Shown here one piece after another: positions 1-6,879 of a DNA stretch of 21,330 nucleotides. The notes below the pieces were generated by a model. It did not search any database. It saw only the letters and a program-made list of their open reading frames with translations, and was not told the DNA's origin. The stretch comes from CAZVEV01 sp964625865 (lineage in GTDB: Bacteria; Planctomycetota; Phycisphaerae; SM23-33), in contig CAZVEV010000076.1 in NCBI GenBank assembly GCA_964625865.1, positions 1 to 21,330 of the forward strand, read 5' to 3'. Position 1 is the stretch's first letter, and each line of letters begins with the position of its first letter. Both the position numbers and the translations under genes were made by a program.

Positions 1-1
1 C

Positions 2-1516
2 AAATCGCTTGCGGTGCAGTTTGACGGCACGGAACCGGGGCTGGGCGCGATGGGCGTTCTGGCCGACCGGGACCTGTCCAGCGGGAACTTTGCCGGCGCG
101 GCGGCCCAATACACCGTGCTCCAGGCCGCTGCGGACTATCCCAAACGCGACGAGGCGGCGGCCAAGCTGCGACTGACCGGGGCGATGATGGGACGGCTTA
201 TCGGCAAGCCGGTCACCAGGCCGGTCGTCCTGCCCGGCGGAACATTCACACCCGAACAGTTCGAGCAGATGGTCACGCGGCTGGCCGCCGACCGTAAGGG
301 CCACGGCGTCCCCGGCACGGCCAGACCCGCCGGACCGCCGCCGGAGGGCACGACGGCGAAACTGACTCACCTGGCGGACTTGGCGCCGGTGACCAGCATC
401 TATCGGGACACGGGCGGACCGCCCACCAGTTTCGCCACCGACGAGGCCCGGATCGCGATCAGCCATGGGGTGAGGCTCTACGTCTCCGACTCGGCGGCGG
501 GCAAACTGCTGTGGTCCACGCCCACGCCGGACAAGGACAGTTTCAGCCGCTGGCCCAAGGACGGCTATCTGCGGGCACCGGCGCGAATCCTCCGCGTCGG
601 CCAAACGTTCGTCGTTCGCACACCCGAGATGGGCGAGTTGGCGTGCTTCGAGGCGGCAAGCGGCAAGGCGGTGTGGAAGAGGTCATACGACCATCGCATC
701 CTGTCGGACCCGGTTCGGGTCGGCTCGTCACTCGTCGTCATCACCGCGAGGTACGGCGACGACGGGGCGCTGTTCGTGCGACGAATCTCGCCCCGGACCG
801 GCGAATCGTCCGTCGCACGCCGCCTGATGCGCCTCCGCGACGAGTGGCCTCCCCTGGGACGCCCGGCGGTGATCGGCGAGACGATGCTTCTGCGATCGGC
901 CGGCGGCCTGATCAACTGCGACCTGCACGGCACGATCCGGTGGGCCAGACGACTGCCCCTGCTTCCCGCCGAGGCCCTGCCCGAATTCCACACCCACGCC
1001 GCACGGGACGACATGATCGTCCTGAACGACCGTCACGTCATCTTCACCGCCCCCGGCTCGCCGCGGATCGCCTGCGTGGAGATCGCTACCGGCCTGCCTG
1101 TCTGGTCACGCATGATCCCCGCGCCGGTCCGTCTGGTCGGCCTGGTTGCCGGCCGCCTCGCTATCGCCGAGCCGGACCGCATCAGCGTGCTGGACCCTCG
1201 CGACGGGAAGACACAGTGGAGCCGAACCTTCGAGGCCGCGGGCGAGTGGGACGTTCTTCCGGCAGGAAACGACACGCTGCTTCTGGTCAGGCTCAAGAAG
1301 CCCGTTTCCCGGAAGACCCCGCCGATCGGGCGAAGCCTCCGGTGGATATCCGCCCGGAACGGTCGGTTCGTCAAGGAGATCCCGATCGACGGGGACCTGA
1401 CGGTGTATGAGACCGCCAGGCTCTTCGGTGACGCCAAGCGCGTATTCGGCCTGGCCAACTTCACCGGCAGGAGTTCGTCCAAGGGCAAGGTCTTCATGAT
1501 CGAGATCGCCCCGTAG
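2..1516 (+). CDS. PQQ-type beta-propeller repeat protein, 5' end outside window
   Basis: The frame is open from the first bases of the window. A GTG at 14 could be read as a start, but the upstream codons are also coding-like and no Shine-Dalgarno sequence is visible, so I treat the gene as partial. The first 60 residues look like a TPR-type helical pair (a stretch around GNFAGAAAQY). From about residue 120 the protein has recurring blade motifs of the PQQ/BamB kind, in which an A/D-x-x-x-G-K-x-x-W pattern recurs: GKLLWS, GKAVWKR, GTIRWARR, GLPVWSR and GKTQWSR. This pattern is typical of PQQ-like eight-bladed propellers, which are usually exported in planctomycetes and often act as scaffolds rather than enzymes. 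No cofactor or catalytic site can be assigned. It runs convergently with the large - strand cluster, so it is probably a separate transcription unit. Fold is fairly certain; function is unknown. Confidence 0.8.
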   Translation, partial: KSLAVQFDGTEPGLGAMGVLADRDLSSGNFAGAAAQYTVLQAAADYPKRDEAAAKLRLTGAMMGRLIGKPVTRPVVLPGGTFTPEQFEQMVTRLAADRKGHGVPGTARPAGPPPEGTTAKLTHLADLAPVTSIYRDTGGPPTSFATDEARIAISHGVRLYVSDSAAGKLLWSTPTPDKDSFSRWPKDGYLRAPARILRVGQTFVVRTPEMGELACFEAASGKAVWKRSYDHRILSDPVRVGSSLVVITARYGDDGALFVRRISPRTGESSVARRLMRLRDEWPPLGRPAVIGETMLLRSAGGLINCDLHGTIRWARRLPLLPAEALPEFHTHAARDDMIVLNDRHVIFTAPGSPRIACVEIATGLPVWSRMIPAPVRLVGLVAGRLAIAEPDRISVLDPRDGKTQWSRTFEAAGEWDVLPAGNDTLLLVRLKKPVSRKTPPIGRSLRWISARNGRFVKEIPIDGDLTVYETARLFGDAKRVFGLANFTGRSSSKGKVFMIEIAP

Positions 1517-1532
1517 CATCCCGGCTAAGGGG

Positions 1533-1607
1533 TCTGGCCGCGCCGTGGCCGCACGCGGCCGGAAAAAACACCCTTGCCCCCTACCTACACGGCCAGACGC
1601 GGCCAGA
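1533..1607. repeat. GC-rich inverted repeat after the PQQ gene
   Basis: The arms tctggccgcg (1533-1542) and cgcggccaga (1598-1607) are perfect 10-base inverted repeats. An inner stem also forms between ggccgcg (1536-1542) and cgcggcc (1554-1560). It begins 16 bases after the PQQ stop codon and could fold in the transcript end. No T-run follows on the + strand, so it is not a classical terminator. Short GC-rich palindromes also arise by chance in such DNA. Confidence 0.35.
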
Positions 1608-1657
1608 GGGCGTGGCCGGGCTCCTGTGACGGTCCCGACTATTCCAAGTATGGCCAT

Positions 1658-1753
1658 GGTGCCGTGGTTTGACGCGAAGCGGCAACCACGTGAGCGCCAC
1701 GTTGGGGGTATCCGGCGATACGTGGTTGCCGCTTCGCGTCAAGCCACGCCACC
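1658..1753. repeat. Long near-perfect palindrome between convergent genes
   Basis: Positions 1658-1691 pair with 1720-1753 around a 28-base loop. Of 34 positions, 32 are Watson-Crick matches, one is a T/G pair (1668/1743) and one is a mismatch (1662/1749). The core arm contains gacgcgaagcggcaaccacg. It lies midway between the converging PQQ gene and the DUF58 gene. The position suits a two-way transcription stop or RNA-end stabiliser, but there is no T-tract. The length and precision fit a mobile palindromic (REP/MITE-like) repeat better than a simple terminator. The rest of the 1517-1775 gap shows no gene. Confidence 0.8.
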
Positions 1754-1775
1754 CATGTAATTGGCACGGGCGCCG

Positions 1776-2684
1776 TTATCGCAGACGTCGCGTCACGGTG
1801 CGCTGCTGGAGGTAGTCGGCCAGGATCTCCGCCATCGAACGGGACGTGTCGGCCAGCAGACGCTCGCAGTGGTTGGCCTGGCAGATGGCGTCCAGGCGGT
1901 CGGTGAACCGCTTCAGGACGTCGAGGTAGGCCTGGCGGATGTCGTCGGGGCGCGTGAGGAACTGCTCGTCGGTCTCCAGGCCGACAAACCGCACCGTGCC
2001 GGGCAGTTCAAACGTCAATTCGTCACGATGGAGCACGTGGACGAGTACGACTTCGTGCTTCTCGTACCGCAGGCGCTGGATGGCCTGTTCGAGGTCGTCC
2101 AGGTCCACGAAGAAATCGCTCATGATGATGACGATCCCGCGTCGGTGGGCCCGGTTGGCCAGGGCCAGCAGGGGCTCGCTGATGGCCGTCTTTTCCCTGG
2201 GCTCGACCGCGTCGAGGACCTCGGTCATCTGGATCATCTGCGCCATGTTCGTCGACGGGCGCAGTTGGTGGCGCTCGACGGTGTCGAACGTGGAGAAGCC
2301 CACCTTGTCCGACTGTTCGATAATCAGGTGCGCCAGCGTCATCGCCATCCGCGAAGCGTAGAGCAGCTTCTGCTGGTCTTCGGTCCCGTAGCGCATGGAC
2401 GCCGAGATGTCCAGCAGGATGTGGCAGACCAGGTTGGTCTCCATCTCGTACTGCTTGATGTAGAGCTTCTCGTGGCGGAAGTACGCCTTCCAGTCCAGGT
2501 GGCGGATGTCGTCGCCGGGGACGTACTCGCGGTGCCCGGCAAACTCGACGGCAAAGCCGTGGAACGGCGACTTGTGCGCCCCGGCCAACGTGCCCTCGAC
2601 CAGTTCGCGCGGCACGAAGTCCATCGCCGCCAGGCGGCCGAGCACTTCCGGCTTGATGTATCGACTCAGTACGGTCTTGGCCAT
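1776..2684 (-). CDS. DUF58 / VWA-fold protein (MoxR partner)
   Basis: This 302-residue protein matches DUF58 family length and carries the family signature at residues 47-65: EFAGHREYVPGDDIRHLDW. A VWA-like domain follows with the metal-site motif D92-x-S94-x-S96 (LLDISASM) and a later SDFF strand end near residue 190. There is no signal peptide or membrane segment, so it is probably cytoplasmic. DUF58 proteins are nearly always encoded next to MoxR AAA+ ATPases and are thought to act with them in assembling or activating envelope or periplasmic complexes. Here the MoxR stop codon lies only 4 bases upstream of this ATG, so the two are surely co-transcribed. It is the last gene of the - strand cluster. 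Family assignment is firm; its target is unknown. Confidence 0.93.
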   Translation of the reverse strand: MAKTVLSRYIKPEVLGRLAAMDFVPRELVEGTLAGAHKSPFHGFAVEFAGHREYVPGDDIRHLDWKAYFRHEKLYIKQYEMETNLVCHILLDISASMRYGTEDQQKLLYASRMAMTLAHLIIEQSDKVGFSTFDTVERHQLRPSTNMAQMIQMTEVLDAVEPREKTAISEPLLALANRAHRRGIVIIMSDFFVDLDDLEQAIQRLRYEKHEVVLVHVLHRDELTFELPGTVRFVGLETDEQFLTRPDDIRQAYLDVLKRFTDRLDAICQANHCERLLADTSRSMAEILADYLQQRTVTRRLR

Positions 2685-2688
2685 GGGC

Positions 2689-3726
2689 TCACGCCTTCGG
2701 TGCTTCGTAAACCGCGTCGGCCGGGATCGCCTCCAGCAGAAGCTCGATGATCTTCTCGTTGCTCACGCCCGCCGCCAACGCCGCGTAGTTCGGACGGATT
2801 CGGTGGCGCAACGCCGGGGCGATGACCGCCTGGACGTCTTCGACCGACGCGTGATACCGCCCCTGCAGCAGGGCGCGGGCCTTGGCACAGGCGATCAGCG
2901 TCAGCACGCCGCGGGGGCCGGCGCCCCAACTGACCCACTTGTTGACGAAGTCCGGCGCCTCGGGCGTGCCCGGGCGCGACGCGCGCACCAGCGACCACGA
3001 GTAGCCCACCACCTGGTCGCAGGCGGGCATGCGCATGACCATCTGCTGGGCCGCGACGATGTCGTCGCTCGTCATCACCGGTTCGATTTTGGGCAGCTCG
3101 CCCGACGTGACGCGGCGCGCGATGTCCCACTCCTGGGCGCCGGTGGGGTAGTCGACCTTGATGTACAGCAGGAAGCGGTCCAACTGCGCCTCGGGCAGCG
3201 GGTAGGTACCCTCCTGCTCCAGCGGGTTCTGCGTCGCCAGGACGAAGAACGGGTCGGGTAGCGTATAGTCGTCGCCGCCGGCCGAGATCATGCGCTCCTG
3301 CATGGCCTCCAGCATGGCCGCCTGCGTCTTGGGGGGCGTACGGTTGATCTCGTCGCCCAGGACGATGTTGGCGAAGATCGGGCCGCGTACGAACTCGTAC
3401 CGCCGCTCGCGCGTGACCGGGTCTTCCTGGAGCACGTCCGTGCCCGTGATGTCCGAGGGCATCATGTCGGGCGTGAACTGGATCCGGTGGAACGACAGGT
3501 TCAAACCGTCGGCCAGCGTGTGGACCATGAGGGTCTTGGCGATGCCGGGGACGCCCTCGAGGAGGGCATGGCCGCGGGCGAGGACGGCAATGAGCATCTG
3601 CTCGATCACCTCGTCCTGCCCGACAATGACCTTGGCCATCTCGGTTCGCAGTGTGGCGCAGGCGGCCTCCCACTTTCCGATCTCGGCTACGTCGTCCTGA
3701 CCCGGGGTTGCTGTCTTCTCGTTCAT
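2689..3726 (-). CDS. MoxR-family AAA+ ATPase
   Basis: This is a 345-residue AAA+ ATPase of the MoxR group. Walker A is GVPGIAKT at residues 58-65 and Walker B is GDEINR at 124-129, followed by the typical PPKTQAAMLEAMQE helix. Sensor-region text FVLATQNPLEQEGTYPLPEAQ and the LDRF motif are also present. A GGAG Shine-Dalgarno sequence at 3734-3737 sits 7 bases before the ATG, which supports this start. MoxR proteins use ATP to remodel or insert cofactors into partners that carry VWA domains. The partner DUF58 gene follows at 4 bases, and two further VWA proteins are encoded in the same cluster. It is separated from the preceding gene by 81 bases holding two hairpins, so this pair may be expressed at a different level from the genes upstream. 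Confidence 0.96.
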   Translation of the reverse strand: MNEKTATPGQDDVAEIGKWEAACATLRTEMAKVIVGQDEVIEQMLIAVLARGHALLEGVPGIAKTLMVHTLADGLNLSFHRIQFTPDMMPSDITGTDVLQEDPVTRERRYEFVRGPIFANIVLGDEINRTPPKTQAAMLEAMQERMISAGGDDYTLPDPFFVLATQNPLEQEGTYPLPEAQLDRFLLYIKVDYPTGAQEWDIARRVTSGELPKIEPVMTSDDIVAAQQMVMRMPACDQVVGYSWSLVRASRPGTPEAPDFVNKWVSWGAGPRGVLTLIACAKARALLQGRYHASVEDVQAVIAPALRHRIRPNYAALAAGVSNEKIIELLLEAIPADAVYEAPKA

Positions 3727-3733
3727 TCGTTTT

Positions 3734-3737
3734 CTCC
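3734..3737 (-). promoter_or_regulatory. Ribosome binding site of moxR-like gene
   Basis: GGAG on the - strand lies 7 bases upstream of the ATG at 3726. This fixes the start of the MoxR gene. Confidence 0.6.
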
Positions 3738-3751
3738 AAGCACATCCGTGG

Positions 3752-3796
3752 CACAGCCGCTGGGGCTGTGTTGAATTCTCACGGGCCTGAGGCCCG
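3752..3796. repeat. Two tandem hairpins in the gap before the MoxR gene
   Basis: Hairpin one pairs cacagcc (3752-3758) with ggctgtg (3764-3770). Hairpin two pairs cgggcc (3782-3787) with ggcccg (3791-3796) around a TGA loop. They fill most of the 81-base gap between the long coiled-coil gene (stop at 3808) and the MoxR gene (start at 3726). On the - strand transcript they follow directly after the upstream stop codon, so they could protect a 3' end or attenuate transcription into the MoxR pair. No T-run follows. From memory, similar paired 'ggcacagcc' and 'gggcctgaggccc' hairpins are scattered in planctomycete genomes; this was not checked. Confidence 0.65.
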
Positions 3797-3807
3797 CGCC
3801 ACTGTCA

Positions 3808-6800
3808 TCAGTCCTGATCCTCGAAGTATCGCCTCAGTAATTCCTCGTACCCTTTGGGCATCGTCGTCTTGCCCCGGCTCTTGACCGCATCGCGAACGCC
3901 CGGGGGCAGCGAGGCGAACCATGCACGTCCGCGGGCGCCTCGCGCGGCCTTGTCGGCCGTATCCGCTCCGTCCTCGCCGCCGGCCGACTCGCCCTCCTGC
4001 GTTTCCTTATATTCGGCCGAGCCCTGCAGGCGCTCGGCGTTTTCCATGTTCGGCCCCTCCCCGCCCATGGAGAATCCGCCCGCCTCGCCGCCCGGCCCGC
4101 CCATGCCGGGCATCTGGCCCATCCCCATCCCCATGCCCTGGCCTTGACCTTGCCCCATGCCCATGCCTTGGCCCTGACCCTGGCCTTGCCCCATGCCTTG
4201 GCCCTGCCCTTGGCCTTGACCTTGGCCCTGGCCCTGGCCCTGACCTTGGCTCTGGCCCTGACCTTGACCGGCGGCTGCGGCGGCCTCGGCGGCACCGGCG
4301 CCGGCGGCGAGCATCTGGGCCGTGCCCATCGGTGAAGACGGCGTCATGCCCGACCCCATCGGCGTGCCCCCGCCCGGCATCCCGCCCTGGCCCTCGCCCG
4401 GACCCTGGCCCTGGCCTTCGCCCTGACCTTCACCTTGGCCTTCACCCTGGCCTTCGCCCTGACCTTCGCCCTGGCCTTCGCCTTCACCTTCGCCCTCACC
4501 CTGACCTTCGCCGAGGGTTGAGGCGATCTCGGCGGCGTCGCGGATGGGCTTGTTCGCCACTTCGCTGCCACCGGTCATGTTCTCTACCGCCTGCCCCATC
4601 TCCGCCAGCGTACCGGCATGCTGATCCATCGCCTTGGCCAACTGCCCCTCGGCGGCCTGTCCGGCCTGCGGATCGCCCGCCGCGGCGTTGATGGCGGCGG
4701 CGGCCTTCGTGATGGCCGCAACGGTCGTCTCCTGGGCTTGGGCCGTCTCGCGAAGGCGCTCGGCCTCGATGAGCAGACGCTCAAGGTCTTCGCGCTTGAT
4801 CTCCGCGAGTATCCTGGCCCGCTGGGAATCACGATCGCCCTTGGGATGGACGTCGGCCCCACGGTGCAGTGCGGCGGCCACGCCGGGCGTGTTGTCGAAC
4901 GCTTTGTCCGCCAGCGCCCGCGTCTGGGCGACCGACGGTGCGGCCGGCGCGTCGAGCAGTTTGCCCAACTCGCCCTGGAGCGAGATAACGCCGGCAAGTT
5001 CCTTCTTGACGTCCTTTATCAGCGCGGCGGCGGTGGTGACCATCGCCTTGCGAACCTTGATGGTCGCAGCATCGAGCTTTCCGGCGATTTCGTTGGCGGA
5101 TTTGGCATCGCTGTCTCGCAGCCCCAACTCCTTCGCAAGCTTGGCCGCCTCGTCGGCTGCGGTCTTCAGGGGGCCCGCCGCATCCGGAGCGGTCACCGCG
5201 ACGCCCTTGGCGATCTTCGCCGCAATCTGGGCTACCTTGGCCATCTCCTCACGGGTGTAGGCCTTCTCGTCCTCTTCCAGCCTGCCGGCCCGAATCTCCC
5301 GGGCCATGTGTCCGGAGGCGGCGTAGGCGCGGTCGAGGACCTCCGCGGCGCGATTGAGTTCGCCCAGTGTCGTGCTCAGGGCGTAGATACGGGCCATCAC
5401 GGCCCCTTCTCGCACCTCGCCCACGGCGTGACGGACCCCGCGATCGCTCAGCGCAACCTTCGTGGAGCTGTCGGCGGCCCCCTCGGTCAGCGCCTTGGCG
5501 GCCGCCCCCGCCATTTCGGCAGCCGTGCGTATGCGAGACGTCACGATCCGCGTCAGTTCGCGATCACCGGCAATCGTCGTCAGGTCCTTCTGGATCTTCG
5601 TCTCGATCGCCGCCGCTTTGGCCCGGTCGCTGCCGGCCAGGGCGGTCGCCTGTCCATGTGTCTTGGCCACGGCTCGCACCGCGTCCAGAATGGCCAGCAG
5701 CTTCTTGTGGAGCTGCATGAGTTCCTCGGCCGAGCGGTCTCGCTCCAGGTCGATCTGCCGCTCAAGTTCCTCCAGCAACTGTGCCAGCGCGCCGATCACC
5801 CGCCCCTGCTCGGTCAACGTGCGCGGTTTGCTCTTGGAGAAGATCTCCCGCCGCGCGGTCTCGGAGGCGGCGATGGCGATGTCGGTCAGGCGCGTGCAGG
5901 TTTCGTTGGTGCCCACCAGGACGATCAGGCCGCGGAGCGAGTCGGCAATGGAGCCTTGCTCGGCGATCCACTGGGTAACGCCGGCGTCGGTGAACTGGCC
6001 GGTGCGAACCGTGTTACGCAGCGTCTCCTGGCGTTCCAGGAGCTTGGTCACCTGCTCCTGGGCCAGAAGCAGTGAACTGCGCGTTCGGATCTGCAGGGCG
6101 GCGAGGACCTTCTCCAGGTCCACGATGATCGCCTGCTGCGTCTTGCCGGCATCGATGAACTCTGTGGTCGTCAGTTGGCCTGCGGCCCGGGCCATGGCGT
6201 CGGCCACGCCGGCCGACCGCAGCGTCCGCCCGGCTTCGGCGGCCAACGAGCCCAGATCGCCCGCCTGGTCGGCAGCGACTTTCAGGACCTTGTCGAGGCT
6301 GACGCACAGGAGGCCCAGGGCCTTCTGCGACTGGATAGCGGTGGCGACGGCCCGTTCGTTCTCGTCATTCAGGCCGAGGGTCTCGGTGTGGATCGCCTTC
6401 TGCGTGGCGATCAGGAACCGCGTGCGGTCAACCAGTTCGGCCAGTTGCCTCCGCAGTCGCAGCCGCTCCCGCTCGGCAAGAATGCTCACCAGAATCTCGT
6501 GCATCTCCTTCTGGGCGGCTTTGTAGAGTTTCGTCCGATCGTCGCCTCGGGCGGCGCGGGCCTCGGTCAGCAGGTTCACCGCAGCGGTCATTCTCTTACG
6601 GACGAGGTCCGCCGACCGCGCCTTCATCTCCTTCAGGTGGCCATACAGAGGCAGGTTGACCATCTGGTTCTCTTCGAGCTGCTTCATCTGCGTCCGCAGG
6701 ACGCCCTCGAGCAGTTCCTGCATGAGGCGCCGTGCCCTCGCCTGATAGCCGCGCTGGCGATCGAGGATCTGCGTATCACCGTTGGTCCCGGCCTGACCCG

Positions 6801-6879
6801 GCGCGAACTGCACCAGGGCCGCCAGAACGGTCAGCACCACCAGCGCCGCACACCACATCGGTTGTCTTCGCATGGTCAT
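3808..6879 (-). CDS. Exported long coiled-coil protein with Gly/Gln tracts (DUF4175 C-terminal-like)
   Basis: The reading frame is open up to 7119, but the real start is the ATG at 6879. It overlaps the upstream stop as ATGA, has a GGAGG 7 bases before it, and begins a signal or anchor sequence (MTMRRQPMWC then a hydrophobic stretch at residues 10-27). This gives 1023 residues. Residues 35-780 are charged, alanine-rich and helical, with long heptad-like stretches. Two low-complexity tracts follow, rich in GEGQ/GQGQ (about 789-832) and GQGQ/GMGQ (about 870-917). The end is conserved-looking, with LPPGVR and PKGYEELLRRYFED motifs typical of planctomycete proteins beside MoxR clusters, so the frame is intact through the repeats. 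Gln/Gly-rich, helical C-terminal halves are known in DUF4175 proteins, whose N-terminal half resembles the upstream gene product. Probably periplasmic; exact role unknown. Confidence 0.85.
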   Translation of the reverse strand: MTMRRQPMWCAALVVLTVLAALVQFAPGQAGTNGDTQILDRQRGYQARARRLMQELLEGVLRTQMKQLEENQMVNLPLYGHLKEMKARSADLVRKRMTAAVNLLTEARAARGDDRTKLYKAAQKEMHEILVSILAERERLRLRRQLAELVDRTRFLIATQKAIHTETLGLNDENERAVATAIQSQKALGLLCVSLDKVLKVAADQAGDLGSLAAEAGRTLRSAGVADAMARAAGQLTTTEFIDAGKTQQAIIVDLEKVLAALQIRTRSSLLLAQEQVTKLLERQETLRNTVRTGQFTDAGVTQWIAEQGSIADSLRGLIVLVGTNETCTRLTDIAIAASETARREIFSKSKPRTLTEQGRVIGALAQLLEELERQIDLERDRSAEELMQLHKKLLAILDAVRAVAKTHGQATALAGSDRAKAAAIETKIQKDLTTIAGDRELTRIVTSRIRTAAEMAGAAAKALTEGAADSSTKVALSDRGVRHAVGEVREGAVMARIYALSTTLGELNRAAEVLDRAYAASGHMAREIRAGRLEEDEKAYTREEMAKVAQIAAKIAKGVAVTAPDAAGPLKTAADEAAKLAKELGLRDSDAKSANEIAGKLDAATIKVRKAMVTTAAALIKDVKKELAGVISLQGELGKLLDAPAAPSVAQTRALADKAFDNTPGVAAALHRGADVHPKGDRDSQRARILAEIKREDLERLLIEAERLRETAQAQETTVAAITKAAAAINAAAGDPQAGQAAEGQLAKAMDQHAGTLAEMGQAVENMTGGSEVANKPIRDAAEIASTLGEGQGEGEGEGEGQGEGQGEGQGEGQGEGQGEGQGQGPGEGQGGMPGGGTPMGSGMTPSSPMGTAQMLAAGAGAAEAAAAAGQGQGQSQGQGQGQGQGQGQGQGQGMGQGQGQGQGMGMGQGQGQGMGMGMGQMPGMGGPGGEAGGFSMGGEGPNMENAERLQGSAEYKETQEGESAGGEDGADTADKAARGARGRAWFASLPPGVRDAVKSRGKTTMPKGYEELLRRYFEDQD
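4128..4270 (-). repeat. Gly-Gln/Gly-Met low-complexity coding repeat
   Basis: A degenerate hexanucleotide tract on the - strand (units like GGCCAG and GGGCAA) encodes alternating GQ and GM pairs in the coiled-coil protein. Because the unit is 6 bases, gain or loss of units keeps the frame. The tract is likely a flexible spacer of variable length. Confidence 0.85.
4384..4515 (-). repeat. Gly-Glu/Gly-Gln low-complexity coding repeat
   Basis: This second hexanucleotide-based tract encodes GEGQ and GEGE repeats. It is acidic, unlike the downstream Met-containing tract, and the two are separated by a short non-repetitive PMG/TPSS/AAAGAG segment. The repeats stay in frame with the conserved C-terminal end. 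Confidence 0.85.

Noticed and set aside
1561..1569. A-run after a GC stem as an intrinsic terminator
   Set aside because: For the + strand gene a T-run is needed; on the - strand the T-run comes before the stem, so neither direction fits.
4128..4515. Possible CRISPR array or tandem non-coding repeat
   Set aside because: The units are 6-base, degenerate and in frame within a gene with a conserved end; there are no spacers.
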